Under the pieces are notes generated by a model. The model did not search any database, was not told the DNA's origin, and saw nothing but the letters and a program-made list of their open reading frames with translations. A DNA stretch of 64,000 bases from Cytobacillus solani (lineage in GTDB: Bacteria; Bacillota; Bacilli; Bacillales; Cytobacillaceae). Where the stretch lies: assembly GCF_001420595.1 (NCBI RefSeq), contig NZ_LJIX01000006.1:1553361-1617360 (forward strand), given 5' to 3'. Below are positions 34,293 to 43,350 of the stretch, piece by piece (position 1 is the first letter of the stretch; every line of letters begins with the position of its first letter). Position numbers and translations under genes: made by a program.

Positions 34293-34318
34293 GGCACCCA
34301 AATCGGGTGTCTTTTTTT
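34293..34318 (+). terminator. Intrinsic terminator after the aimP-like gene
   Basis: GGCACCC/GGGTGTC hairpin with a run of seven T. It separates the aimR-aimP unit from the next gene. Confidence 0.85.
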
Positions 34319-34496
34319 GTTTACAGAAGTACACATTTTTACCTTGTCCAAATCATGTACGTTTCCAAATAAAACCTTGGTAATTTAGTACAATTTAATT
34401 ATCAGATAAATTCAATAAAACTTTTTTCAAAAAACATGTTCGAAATTAAAGTCACTTGGATTATATCTAGTATAAGAAAAAATGGAGGTAAATAAC

Positions 34497-35141
34497 TTGA
34501 GAGAACAACAATTAAATAGTTTAGTAATCAAATTCCAAGACAATGGATGTGATCTAGTATTTGAGGACATTTACAACGAATTATTGTCCGGCATCAAATA
34601 CGCAAGTTCTAAAATCGCAAAGTCAATGGGAGTATCACAGGAGGACGTCATAGCTCTTTACGAGGACACACTCTTACATTGCATAAACAAATGGAATCCA
34701 GTCGGAGATTTCCGAAACTTTTTCCAGTTTTGCGTAAAGAGAGCGAGAGCGAGGATGATACGCGATAGAAAGTCGCTGCATGACCACGAAATGTTTTTCA
34801 ATGACTTGTCGTCTGATTTTGGCGAAGAGGACGGCAAGGAGTACGATATCGCTTCGAACTATAATTTAGAAGAAGATGTCCTGGCAAAGAGAAAGGCCGA
34901 CCAGTTGGCACTGATCGACCATTTCCTATCCGATGGCGAATCTGAGACTACGGCAATAGTCCAGATCGCACTCACCTATGAGCCGAGTAATTCGGTTGGC
35001 AGACCGATGAAGCTCGAAAAATTCGTAGCAACACAACTCGGAATAGATAAACGGACAGTCAAACGCAAATTCGAACGCCTGGCGGGCAAATTCGATTCCA
35101 AACAGTTTGGTTCTCACCAAGACTATTTAGTTGCGCTTTAA
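34497..35141 (+). CDS. Sigma-70-like phage transcription factor
   Basis: 214 residues. It has a region-2-like helix block (VFEDIYNELLSGIKYASSKI, MGVSQEDVIALYEDTL and RNFFQFCVKRARARMIRDR) and a C-terminal HTH (VATQLGIDKRTVKRKFERLA). It probably directs transcription of a later gene set. Start TTG 34497 follows GGAGG by 8 bases; the ATG at 34482 overlaps that site. It lies where aimX-type targets are found in arbitrium phages. Confidence 0.65.
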   Translation: MREQQLNSLVIKFQDNGCDLVFEDIYNELLSGIKYASSKIAKSMGVSQEDVIALYEDTLLHCINKWNPVGDFRNFFQFCVKRARARMIRDRKSLHDHEMFFNDLSSDFGEEDGKEYDIASNYNLEEDVLAKRKADQLALIDHFLSDGESETTAIVQIALTYEPSNSVGRPMKLEKFVATQLGIDKRTVKRKFERLAGKFDSKQFGSHQDYLVAL

Positions 35142-35284
35142 TATATGAGCGGAATAGGACCCTTAGGCATTGCGCCCTATTCCCTCGTTCTCATTATAAA
35201 CGTTATACGCTTTTTCGTATAGCGATTAATACAACTGTAATATTAACGCAATTCGACAAATTTAGCAAGTGGAGGTCGATGGTT

Positions 35285-35458
35285 ATGCGCCAAAATTGCG
35301 CTGTTAATAAATATTATGCCCCAATCACGGAAAATAAAACCGCATTTGAGCGAAAAGTTGACCGATTGAAGCACGACGGCGTCCGGAACTACGACGCCAG
35401 CCAATCGCAACCAATCGCCGACTTACTACCTATTATAAAGGCGGTGCGGCTCGGATGA
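35285..35458 (+). CDS. Small phage protein, 57 residues
   Basis: GGAGG is 9 bases before ATG 35285. Product starts MRQNCAVNKYYAPITENKTA and is basic. Its stop overlaps the next start (ATGA). Unrecognised. Confidence 0.5.
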   Translation: MRQNCAVNKYYAPITENKTAFERKVDRLKHDGVRNYDASQSQPIADLLPIIKAVRLG

Positions 35459-35979
35459 AAGTAACGTTAAGCGGTCACGCTAAACAGCGGATTAAAGAGC
35501 GATTTAAAATAGGAAACCAAACGCCTGAGCAGTGGGTGGAAAACATGCTATCAAAAGCTATGTATTGCGGAGTAGGCGTTGATGATGACGGCAATGAATC
35601 CCGAGTTTATAGTTTTCGCGGAGCATCCTTCTTTCTAGCGATAAAGGCTGACGTCGTTAAAAGCGTTATACCGCCGAGGAAAAGTGACCGCAAAAGGTAT
35701 AGGGATGCGGTAACTCGAGTAATCGCCGAGGAATTAGCGAGAGTTAACGACACTATTTCGCAACAAATAGAATCGATACAAACGTTCGTTGACGAATTAA
35801 TAGAAGAAATCGAGTATCTGAACGACTGTTTAAAACGTACTCGCTCCTTGCCGAAAAAACTCGCGATAAAAGGACGAATCAAAGCGGTCGAGGAACGGGT
35901 TAATGAACTACCGGAAGAAGCACACGAACTTAAGCGCGAGTTAACGCGATATGCGAGAGGAGCTGCTGCGTACCTATGA
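35455..35979 (+). CDS. Hypothetical phage protein
   Basis: 174 residues. The N-terminus KVTLSGHAKQRIKERF recalls DUF4258-like domains of phage and toxin-related proteins, followed by a long coiled coil (about residues 95-165). Function unknown. Confidence 0.6.
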   Translation: MKVTLSGHAKQRIKERFKIGNQTPEQWVENMLSKAMYCGVGVDDDGNESRVYSFRGASFFLAIKADVVKSVIPPRKSDRKRYRDAVTRVIAEELARVNDTISQQIESIQTFVDELIEEIEYLNDCLKRTRSLPKKLAIKGRIKAVEERVNELPEEAHELKRELTRYARGAAAYL

Positions 35980-36062
35980 ACGAACTATTAATCGCATTCT
36001 CATCGCTCGCCTTCGTCCTTTGCGTAATAACCACGTGGAGAGCGGCAGGTGAAACGGAATGA
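35976..36062 (+). CDS. Very small membrane peptide, 28 residues
   Basis: ATGA overlap with the previous gene. MNELLIAFSSLAFVLCVITT is one membrane segment with a polar tail. It also overlaps the following gene. Coupled translation supports it. Confidence 0.45.
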   Translation: MNELLIAFSSLAFVLCVITTWRAAGETE

Positions 36063-36178
36063 GTAAGAAGGCGCAGGTCGTCGATATAAACGCAATCAAA
36101 CGCAACAAGCGACGCAAGCAAATCGAAGCAATGTACGTAGCATTTTACGGAAATAGCTGGGCGAAGGCGGCGAAATAA
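36059..36178 (+). CDS. Small basic phage protein, 39 residues
   Basis: Starts at ATGA overlap. MSKKAQVVDINAIKRNKRRK continues as a short helix. The basic character may indicate nucleic-acid binding. Last gene before the non-coding stretch. Confidence 0.45.
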   Translation: MSKKAQVVDINAIKRNKRRKQIEAMYVAFYGNSWAKAAK

Positions 36179-36582
36179 GCCGGCGCCCGCCGGAGAACGT
36201 GAAGACAGTCGTTAAGTAAAGTTGTCGCTAAAACGCAGCGCAGTTACGTAAGCCGCCGTTTTAGTTTCGATTGTAGATATTCGCGTTTTGCGACGGGCGT
36301 AAACGGTCGTGGTTTTTGGCGCAACTATACGCGCCACTTGTGCCGACAAGGGACTACGTTCGGACCCGTTACAACGCTCGGCTGTGCGGACTGACTGGCA
36401 ATGGGCTAACACAAGCTGTTAGGCGGTCAGCCTGCGCCGGCTACATCGTCAAACTACTTCGGTAATTTTCCCCGCGACCGAGAAATGCAGGGCTGATTAT
36501 CGAGGTTACTGCGCAGAGTTTGGCGGTGTAGCGGGCGCGGGAACAATCCGGCGTTCGAAGAAAACGAAAAGGAGTCGATTGA
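36179..36582 (+). other. Structured 400-base non-coding region (candidate phage ncRNA)
   Basis: No credible gene occupies this interval, although neighbours are packed tightly. It contains several hairpins: CCGGC/GCCGG at the left end, nested CTGAC-CTAAC/GTTAG-GTCAG at about 36,390-36,428, and TCGGT/ACCGA near 36,460-36,480. It is GC-rich like a structured RNA. Strand is assumed from the neighbouring genes. Confidence 0.4.
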
Positions 36583-37323
36583 ATGAGTATTCGCGACATT
36601 TTAAAACAGCGTGAGCAACAACGCGATCAGGCGTCGAAAGGGGATTCGGAATTTCCTGACGGAGTGACACGTTACGTCCGCATGGGTAAACACGGCGAGG
36701 TAAACGCCGACGGACGCACGTTTGTTATTCTCGCGCAACCTGACGATTGGTACGTGTATTTCGTGCATGAGGACAAAGTGTTCGACGGCAAGACGCATCA
36801 CAAGTTCCGCAAGCATACGTGTTTACATTCGCCGAAAGCGGCTGACGATGACATTCTCGCATACTTCAAGCCGGGCAAGGCGGAGTGTATCTCGTGCAAA
36901 GCGGGCGCCAAGCGAAAAATGTTCTTCATGATTCCGGTATACGACCCGCAATACAAGACATTTCGCGTTATCGATGTCGCCGAGTTTCACGCGAACAATT
37001 TAATCGCTGACTACGACAAAGCCGAAAAGCCTGCGAAAAAGTTCAACAAGGACTATTCGCTCGTTGGCGACGCTGTGTTCATTAAGCAGTCCGATAAGAC
37101 TTACGCGTTGGAATCGGCGGAACTGGACGACGCGGTTATCGAAGAAGCGAAAACGTTCCTCGGATTCGACTTTGGCTTCGCTGATCTCGCTAACTTCCGC
37201 GAAGAAGCCGACATCATTGAAATTTTACAAGCTGCGGACGAAGGTGCTGTCGATAAGAGCGTGTTAGGCGTGCAAGCCGACGCAGACCAAACGCAACAAG
37301 GCGGGCAAAATTACGACTTCTAA
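36583..37323 (+). CDS. Probable phage ssDNA-binding protein
   Basis: 246 residues. The central part has a zinc-site-like series HHKFRKHTCLHSP...CISC and an OB-like beta pattern (MFFMIPVYDPQYKTFRVIDV). The tail is acidic and ends GGQNYDF, like the protein-recruiting tails of SSBs. Position in the replication module agrees. GGAG is upstream. It could be a recombination mediator instead. Confidence 0.6.
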   Translation: MSIRDILKQREQQRDQASKGDSEFPDGVTRYVRMGKHGEVNADGRTFVILAQPDDWYVYFVHEDKVFDGKTHHKFRKHTCLHSPKAADDDILAYFKPGKAECISCKAGAKRKMFFMIPVYDPQYKTFRVIDVAEFHANNLIADYDKAEKPAKKFNKDYSLVGDAVFIKQSDKTYALESAELDDAVIEEAKTFLGFDFGFADLANFREEADIIEILQAADEGAVDKSVLGVQADADQTQQGGQNYDF

Positions 37324-37340
37324 GCGGAAAGGGGACGGTA

Positions 37341-37751
37341 ATTATCGCACATGAAACGATAACCAAAGGTCGCCATTCCGAACTACTCGCACAAACTGCG
37401 CTACTTGCTAACGGTTGGTCGGTCGCGGAGCCTATCGCTCCCGAGCCGTTCGACCTCGTGGCAAGGGCGCCAGGCACTACGGAGTGGCGACGCATTCAAA
37501 TCAAAAGCGCACGGGTTCGCGACGATCGTAAAGATCAAGTAGTCTGCAATGCACGGAAGAATAACGGCAAGCCTTACGAAATAAGCGACTGCGACTTGTT
37601 TATCGCTGTGTTAAACGGCGAAGTATTTATGTTTGAGAACCGAGAAATAACCGAGTATTGGGTCGGTGTCGACTTGATAGATACGAAGTGGACGCGTTTA
37701 TCGACGGGCATCGAATCACTTAAAACAATCGAAAGCGGGGCGGATAATTAA
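37341..37751 (+). CDS. PD-(D/E)XK endonuclease-like protein, ATT start
   Basis: 136 residues read from ATT 37341, 6 bases after GGAAAGGGG. KGRHSELLAQTALLANGWSV, PFDLVARAPG and RRIQIKSARV form the alpha-beta core of PD-(D/E)XK nucleases like those tied to group I introns and Holliday-junction resolvases. An ATG-only reading would begin no earlier than the GTG at 37458 and would lose the catalytic N-terminus. Confidence 0.6.
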   Translation: MIAHETITKGRHSELLAQTALLANGWSVAEPIAPEPFDLVARAPGTTEWRRIQIKSARVRDDRKDQVVCNARKNNGKPYEISDCDLFIAVLNGEVFMFENREITEYWVGVDLIDTKWTRLSTGIESLKTIESGADN

Positions 37752-38098
37752 TGGCGAGATTAAATGTAAAGAAATTATCGGACAAACAAATCGAATATAA
37801 CGGAGTAATTTACGCAAAGGCTAGTCACCCAATTCAAACGGGAGATATCGTCCTAGATAACGAGGATCTAGGCGTCAACGCTGCCGGTGGTTTTTACGAA
37901 GTTATCCAAGTCAATAGTTACGATGATTTTACTGTAATAGACGATGACAGTGACGATAGAGAACGAGATACTAATGATCGGGATTTCGTTCCTTACCGAA
38001 AAGTAACTGACGCCGACCAGCCGATGACTATTACTCTAACGCAGCCGGTTCATTTAATCATCAAGAATATCGCAACAATTGAATTTAAGACGGAATAA
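37751..38098 (+). CDS. SH3-like barrel phage protein (single module)
   Basis: 115 residues with the family plan IEYNGVIYAKASHPIQTGDI, GGFYEVIQVN and an acidic loop (IDDDSDDRER). Close in design to the N-terminal module of the next gene. ATG overlaps the previous stop. Function unknown. Confidence 0.6.
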   Translation: MARLNVKKLSDKQIEYNGVIYAKASHPIQTGDIVLDNEDLGVNAAGGFYEVIQVNSYDDFTVIDDDSDDRERDTNDRDFVPYRKVTDADQPMTITLTQPVHLIIKNIATIEFKTE

Positions 38099-38172
38099 GC
38101 CTTCGTTGATTTCTGTCGGAAGGTCAACGGAAAATATTACAGCCGAAAAGGCACGAAATGGAGCGATGTTAA

Positions 38173-39588
38173 TTGGCTAAATTACAAGGTGTTAAAACGT
38201 TGGACATGACGAACGGCGAAGTCACGAAAGTTGAGTATAACGGAGAGGTTTACGCGAAAGTGGACGGCGGACGAGGCTCTATAAAACCGTGCGACATTCT
38301 GCTTAATAAGACGGATAAGGCGGACGCACCTGCCGGGAACTATTACGAAGTTACAGAGCAAGGAAGTGTATATGACGATGTTGGCGCGCTTCATATGAAT
38401 ATCCTCTACGATTGCTTTATTTTCCGCAAAGTCAACGCAGCCCCTTACGCACTTGTGACCGACCGCGAGCCGAAAGCGGGCGACTTCGTAAAGTTTTTGC
38501 AGGAGTTCGTCGATGACGACACGGATTTAACTGCGGGCAAGTACTACGAAATTACGAGGGTTAGAGGCGACTACGTTTATTTTGACGATGACGAAAACGA
38601 CGAACGGGTAAAAAATCCGAAGCATGATGGCGTAGAAGTTTACGAAAAGGTTGGCGCAACTCCTACGGAAACCTTAACGCACAACGGCGCAACCTACACG
38701 TTAGTTGACCGCAAAGCACAGCCGGGCGATGTCGTGGTGTTTACGGAGAATACGAGTAGATATGTACGTAACGGCGTACCTTACGAAGTTACTGGGTATA
38801 ACGACGGAATGGCTTCAACTAGCAGGGTTATCATATATCGCGAAGACTTTAACCGCACGCCAGCCAACGTTAAGGTTTACGAACCGCAGGTCGCGCCGGT
38901 TGCGACGGAGAAGCCGTTACAAGTCGGAGATTATGCGAAGGTTGTTAACGATGACACGGTGCAGAATGCTGGGACTATCCCGAAAGATACAATCGTAGAA
39001 ATCGTCGGAAAAGATAGTACCGACATACCTTACCGAATGAAATCATTAGTAAACGGAAAGATACGATGGGCAAAAGCGGACCATATCGTAAAAGCAACAG
39101 ACGAAGAAGTGGCGAAAGCCAAAGCTACGTTACAAGTTGGCGACTATGTCCGAACACTAACCGCAAGCATATACGGAAAGTTATCGTCAGGGACAATCGG
39201 CAAAATAACGAAAATTGATTCTGACGGAGAACATCTGGTCGTTCCATTAGACGACGAGGACGCCGACGGATATTATGTCGCAAAAGACCTCGAAAAGTTA
39301 AGCGAGGAAGAAGTCGAGCAGCATCGCGCCGAGCAAGCCGAACTCTCACGCTGGGCCGCAATCGGACGCAGGCCTAACGAGTTCAAGGCGGGCGATATTG
39401 CAAAACTTATCACATCGGACGGTTCGATTTACTTTGGCGAAATTTCAAGCGCGCAAGAGGGGTCGACGGTCAAGTTCAAGCATCTTCACGTTATAAGGTA
39501 TGGAACAACTACGGAACGCACGAAGAACCTAACGCTAATTACGCCAGTTGAACAACGTTTCGACCTAACGGAGCAATCTGGTGAGTAA
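38173..39588 (+). CDS. Multi-module SH3-like barrel phage protein
   Basis: 471 residues containing at least five related beta-barrel modules: near residues 15-90 (EYNGEVYAKVDGG), 100-150 (REPKAGDFVKFLQEF), 165-235 (DRKAQPGDVVVFTEN), 250-310 (KPLQVGDYAKVVND) and 320-375 (ATLQVGDYVRTLTA), plus a last one (FKAGDIAKLITSDG). Each has GDxVxF and a YEV or Y-rich strand. Start TTG 38173. Its role may be in binding DNA, RNA or protein; nothing decides between these. Confidence 0.65.
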   Translation: MAKLQGVKTLDMTNGEVTKVEYNGEVYAKVDGGRGSIKPCDILLNKTDKADAPAGNYYEVTEQGSVYDDVGALHMNILYDCFIFRKVNAAPYALVTDREPKAGDFVKFLQEFVDDDTDLTAGKYYEITRVRGDYVYFDDDENDERVKNPKHDGVEVYEKVGATPTETLTHNGATYTLVDRKAQPGDVVVFTENTSRYVRNGVPYEVTGYNDGMASTSRVIIYREDFNRTPANVKVYEPQVAPVATEKPLQVGDYAKVVNDDTVQNAGTIPKDTIVEIVGKDSTDIPYRMKSLVNGKIRWAKADHIVKATDEEVAKAKATLQVGDYVRTLTASIYGKLSSGTIGKITKIDSDGEHLVVPLDDEDADGYYVAKDLEKLSEEEVEQHRAEQAELSRWAAIGRRPNEFKAGDIAKLITSDGSIYFGEISSAQEGSTVKFKHLHVIRYGTTTERTKNLTLITPVEQRFDLTEQSGE

Positions 39589-39754
39589 CACTTGCGCAAA
39601 CTGTTCCGGCGATCTTTCGCCCAACAAACCGCACCTTTACGACGACCATGCGGAGCTGACGTTCTGCGACTCGCAATGCTGGCGAGAATGGGCGGTTGGG
39701 GCAGGAGAGGGCGCAGTGCTGGCGTTTTACGCGAAATTAAATCTAATAGAATAA
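39581..39754 (+). CDS. Small zinc-finger phage protein, 57 residues
   Basis: GTG 39581 lies inside the previous gene with ACGGAG 7 bases upstream. MSNTCANCSGDLSPNKPHLY and CDSQCWREW give CxxC and CxxxC pairs, like MYM/TRASH fingers. Unrecognised. Confidence 0.55.
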   Translation: MSNTCANCSGDLSPNKPHLYDDHAELTFCDSQCWREWAVGAGEGAVLAFYAKLNLIE

Positions 39755-39769
39755 TCGGAGGGATAGCGA

Positions 39770-40192
39770 ATGGCTCAATTAAATTTACTCGGCGCACAAC
39801 GCGTCAAGGCGCTTACGGAAATTCTAAAGGAGCAAGAGGCGGCAGCAATTGCGGAAATCAAGAAAGAGCAACTTTCGCATGGGAAGGCGGAGTTGATTGT
39901 TAGCTCCGAGTTAGGTATTAAGGAGTACGTAACCGAAATTGTTGCGATGGAGAAACGAATCGAGGAACTTAACGAATTTATCACGCCTAAAACCGGTGGC
40001 TATTATAAAATTACCCACGGTTACAATTACGGGAATACCCGTAGTCAATATAATGAAATGCTTGCGAAAGCACAGGCTGCTGGCACCGATAAGAAAATTG
40101 CCGCAGTTAAAGCGGAGTTCAAGCGCAAGGAACAATCGCTATGGCTGTGCGAAACATTAGAAGAAGCGAAGGCAATCGTCGGCATAGAGTAA
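39770..40192 (+). CDS. Hypothetical phage protein
   Basis: 140 residues. A long N-terminal helix (VKALTEILKEQEAAAIAEIK) leads to ITPKTGGYYKITHGYNYGN and a second coiled segment ending KSLWLCETLEEA-like. Found beside phage DNA polymerase genes, but role unknown. Confidence 0.55.
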   Translation: MAQLNLLGAQRVKALTEILKEQEAAAIAEIKKEQLSHGKAELIVSSELGIKEYVTEIVAMEKRIEELNEFITPKTGGYYKITHGYNYGNTRSQYNEMLAKAQAAGTDKKIAAVKAEFKRKEQSLWLCETLEEAKAIVGIE

Positions 40193-40211
40193 CGCGAAAG
40201 GGGCGATTGAT

Positions 40212-42482
40212 TTGACGCTAAACATTCAGTTAAATTTGCGAAATCCAACGAGTGATACCGAAACGTCCGAGCGTGTCAAAGCGGCTGGCAACCGCAAGAA
40301 GGCAGCGACGGAAACGATCGAGGAAGCTTGGGCGCGAATACTGACGATGAAGAACAGCGACGCAGACCAAGCGAAGTTATACGAAGTAAAAGCGGCGATG
40401 CAGGCGGGGACGATAGGCAGGTTCCCCGCCGATGCTTCGAAAAGGTTTAGCAAAGCGGAAGCGTTACGAATGCACAGGGAACTTGCGGAACGGCAACGCG
40501 AGGAAACTTTGCGCAGAATGGTCGAGGAAACACCGGACAATTACGAACTCATATTAACGCGAGAACAGTTGGTCGATTTATCGGCGCATTTGATGGCAGA
40601 GGATATTGTCGCAGTTGATACGGAAACGACGGGCGTTGACGTTTACACGGACGTAATTGTCGGAATGTCGTTCAGCCTTCCGAACGCGGACAGGCACGTG
40701 TATATTCCGGTCGACCACTCGGCTGAAACTCCGCAATTATCGTTAGAGTACGTACTGAATACGTTGCGACCGTTTTTACAACACGAAGCAATCGGCAAGG
40801 TTTTGCATAACGCGATGTTCGATATTGCGATGTTCAGGCGCCACGGCTCCGACCTAAAAGGCGTTGTTTGGGACACGATGACGTCGATGCATTTGCTTAA
40901 TGAAAACGAAAATGACCGAGCATTGGGCGGTGTAGGTTCGTTCAAGTTGAAGGATTTAGCGCCGAAGTATCTCGGAGTGGCATCCGATACCTTCGACGCC
41001 TTGTTCGGTAAGAATGCACAATTTCGCGAAGTGCCGTTGGACTTGGCGCTAGTTTACGCAGCGAAAGATACGCATTTAACGTGGCGTTTGTATCAATTTC
41101 AACGCGAACACATGGCGAAAATGCCTACGATACTCGAATACTATCAGTCGGTCGAGGTTCCGTTGCTATACGTAATCGTTGATTTGGAGGCAAACGGCTA
41201 TATCCTCGACTTAGATTTCGCGAAAGAATACGGAGAACAGTTGCATAAACGTGCGAAAGAATTAAGCGCCGAATTAATCGCGACCCTTACTCCGTATCAT
41301 GACGGCGAAGATCTAATTAACTTAAATTCAACGCAACAGATGCGACCGGCATTATCGAAAGCAATCGGCAAAGAACTTCCGAACATGGACGCTAAGAAAA
41401 CGTTGAAACCGTTGAAAGGCGAGCATGACGTTATCGCGAAACTGCTCGAATATAAAAACATTACGAAGTTAAGTAGCACGTATATCGACGCTTTACCGTT
41501 GAAACAGAATCCAACGACTAAGCGATGGCATTCACGATTCAATCCGATGGGAACCGTTACGGGGCGATTTAGTTCCGGCAAGGACGAAGAGGATAAGACA
41601 GATCAAGGATTCAATGCGCAGAATCAACCGCAGGAAGCGCGTCCGATGTTCGTTGCGCCACCAGGCAAAGTCCTTGTGGGCGCCGACTTTAAAGCGCAGG
41701 AAATTCGTTGCGTAGCGTACTTGTCAGGCGAGCCAGTTTTAATCGACGCTTTCCTAGAGGAACGCGATCCGTACGCAATGATGGCGTCGAACTTTTACAA
41801 GCGACCGTACGAGGAAGTTAACAAAAATCCGGACGGCAGCGACACAAAAGAGCGTAAGCAAATGAAGGTCGTATGGTTGGCGACACTCTACGGAATGAGC
41901 GATTATTCGCTCGCAGAAATGCTCGGCGTAAGTAAGAAAGAGGCGACCGAGTTCAAGGGAGAATTATTCGGAAGTATGCCGAAATTATCCGCGTGGTTAG
42001 CGGCGAACGATGAATTCGCTAAGAAACACGGATTTGTTTGGGCCGACAAGCAAGCGAGAAAGCGCCGAGTACCTGACGCGAAATTGAAACGCAAGCACAT
42101 ACCGTATGGCAAATGGAACGACCCGAAATATGAGGATGCGAAAAAGCACAACTCGCGTATTGGTAGGGCGCTACGCCAAACGACGAATGCTCGCGTACAA
42201 GGTTCGTCGTCAATTCAAACGAAAGTAACGATGATTCGAGCGCACGAATATTGCGTAAAAAAGCCAGGCTGGTCGCTTTGGGCTACGGTTCATGACGAAT
42301 TAATTTTCGAAGTGCCGGAGGACTTTACGCGAGAAGAAGCGCAAGACATTCGCAACATCATGCTTAATTCGTACCGATGGGGCGACGATGTGCCGAACGG
42401 TACAGACATCGAAGTTATGCGCAGATGGGGCGAAGGAATACCGGTTGAAGAGTGGTTTAAATCGAAGGAGGAATCGGAATGA
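40212..42482 (+). CDS. DNA polymerase I (family A) with 3'-5' exonuclease domain
   Basis: 756 residues. The exonuclease motif VAVDTETTGVD (about 133-143) and later FDIAMFRRHG keep the metal-binding acids. The polymerase part has motif A VGADFKAQEIR (about 490-500), motif B around RRKRVPDAKLK and RALRQTTNARVQG, and motif C VHDEL (about 692-696). It lacks the 5' nuclease domain, as in phage replicases. Start TTG 40212, AAAGGGGCG upstream. Confidence 0.92.
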   Translation: MTLNIQLNLRNPTSDTETSERVKAAGNRKKAATETIEEAWARILTMKNSDADQAKLYEVKAAMQAGTIGRFPADASKRFSKAEALRMHRELAERQREETLRRMVEETPDNYELILTREQLVDLSAHLMAEDIVAVDTETTGVDVYTDVIVGMSFSLPNADRHVYIPVDHSAETPQLSLEYVLNTLRPFLQHEAIGKVLHNAMFDIAMFRRHGSDLKGVVWDTMTSMHLLNENENDRALGGVGSFKLKDLAPKYLGVASDTFDALFGKNAQFREVPLDLALVYAAKDTHLTWRLYQFQREHMAKMPTILEYYQSVEVPLLYVIVDLEANGYILDLDFAKEYGEQLHKRAKELSAELIATLTPYHDGEDLINLNSTQQMRPALSKAIGKELPNMDAKKTLKPLKGEHDVIAKLLEYKNITKLSSTYIDALPLKQNPTTKRWHSRFNPMGTVTGRFSSGKDEEDKTDQGFNAQNQPQEARPMFVAPPGKVLVGADFKAQEIRCVAYLSGEPVLIDAFLEERDPYAMMASNFYKRPYEEVNKNPDGSDTKERKQMKVVWLATLYGMSDYSLAEMLGVSKKEATEFKGELFGSMPKLSAWLAANDEFAKKHGFVWADKQARKRRVPDAKLKRKHIPYGKWNDPKYEDAKKHNSRIGRALRQTTNARVQGSSSIQTKVTMIRAHEYCVKKPGWSLWATVHDELIFEVPEDFTREEAQDIRNIMLNSYRWGDDVPNGTDIEVMRRWGEGIPVEEWFKSKEESE

Positions 42483-42706
42483 GCGATAAGTTAGCGAAAA
42501 TAAAGACATATATCGAAGAAAAGCTGGACGAGTTAAGTTCGGAAATTGACGAAATCGACGAGAGATTTGAAGAGGGATTTGACCCGATGGATTGGTCCGG
42601 AGGTAATTTCGACGACGCTTATTCCTTAGGGGAAGAGGACGGCGAAACGCGTGGTTCTTACCGAGTTTTATCGAAAATTAAGCGCATCTTAGAGGAGGCG
42701 GTCTGA
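42479..42706 (+). CDS. Small acidic phage protein
   Basis: 75 residues, highly acidic: MSDKLAKIKTYIEEKLDELS then EIDEIDERFEEGFDPMDWSG. Overlaps the polymerase stop and the next start. Could be a DNA-mimic-like protein, but that is only an impression. Confidence 0.55.
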   Translation: MSDKLAKIKTYIEEKLDELSSEIDEIDERFEEGFDPMDWSGGNFDDAYSLGEEDGETRGSYRVLSKIKRILEEAV

Positions 42707-42936
42707 TGAAACAATTCACACTCGACTTACTTTACGTACTACTCGCGTTTATTTTCGCGGTCGTACTTGACGCAATCATTTACGGAGCGTTCGGCGCTGT
42801 AATCTACTTTGGCTTACCGGTGTTAGGCGTTGACATTACATTCCATCAAGCGTTTATATTAGCGCTATTAATCACCGTTGTAGGCATGTTATTTCGCGGC
42901 GGGAACACACGCAAGCAGACGAAAGGAGAAGATTAA
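42706..42936 (+). CDS. Small membrane protein, two transmembrane segments
   Basis: 76 residues: LDLLYVLLAFIFAVVLDAII and ITFHQAFILALLITVVGMLF are membrane helices. Basic C-terminus. Starts at TGATG overlap. Function unknown. Confidence 0.55.
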   Translation: MKQFTLDLLYVLLAFIFAVVLDAIIYGAFGAVIYFGLPVLGVDITFHQAFILALLITVVGMLFRGGNTRKQTKGED

Positions 42937-43350
42937 ATGAAACCGATATTTCTAGGTGATTGGGCGGAAGAAAATACGCAGCAGCAGCCGTGGAACAGCG
43001 ATGAAACGGGACCGTTAGCTCATTTGAAATCAGATTTTGAAATAGACGATCAAACGCTTGAAGGCGTTGAGATAATGCTCGCGTTTTATACCTACGAGGA
43101 CTACTCCGGTGACGCATTCGTTCTATTTCGCAATGATAGCCAATTATATGAAGTAAACGGCAGTCACTGTTCCTGTTATGGTCTTGAAGGACAGTGGGAG
43201 CCGGAAGAAACGACAATTGATGTACTAGAGCATCGTTTGAACGAAGGTAGTCTCGGTGTTGATGATTATTGGTACGGTGAGGGCGCGAAGAATAAGTTTG
43301 CGGTTGAATTGCGCACAGTTCTTGCGCAGTTAAAGGAGGCGATTAATTGA
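42937..43350 (+). CDS. Hypothetical phage protein
   Basis: 137 residues, alpha/beta, including YTYEDYSGDAFVLFRNDSQL and HCSCYGLEGQWEPEETT, a pattern seen in several Firmicute phage proteins of unknown role. AAAGGAGAAG is upstream. Confidence 0.6.
   Translation: MKPIFLGDWAEENTQQQPWNSDETGPLAHLKSDFEIDDQTLEGVEIMLAFYTYEDYSGDAFVLFRNDSQLYEVNGSHCSCYGLEGQWEPEETTIDVLEHRLNEGSLGVDDYWYGEGAKNKFAVELRTVLAQLKEAIN

Noticed and set aside
36212-36412. 66-codon leftward frame in the 36.2-36.6 kb gap
   Set aside because: No start signal, antisense to all neighbours, composition like random GC-rich DNA.
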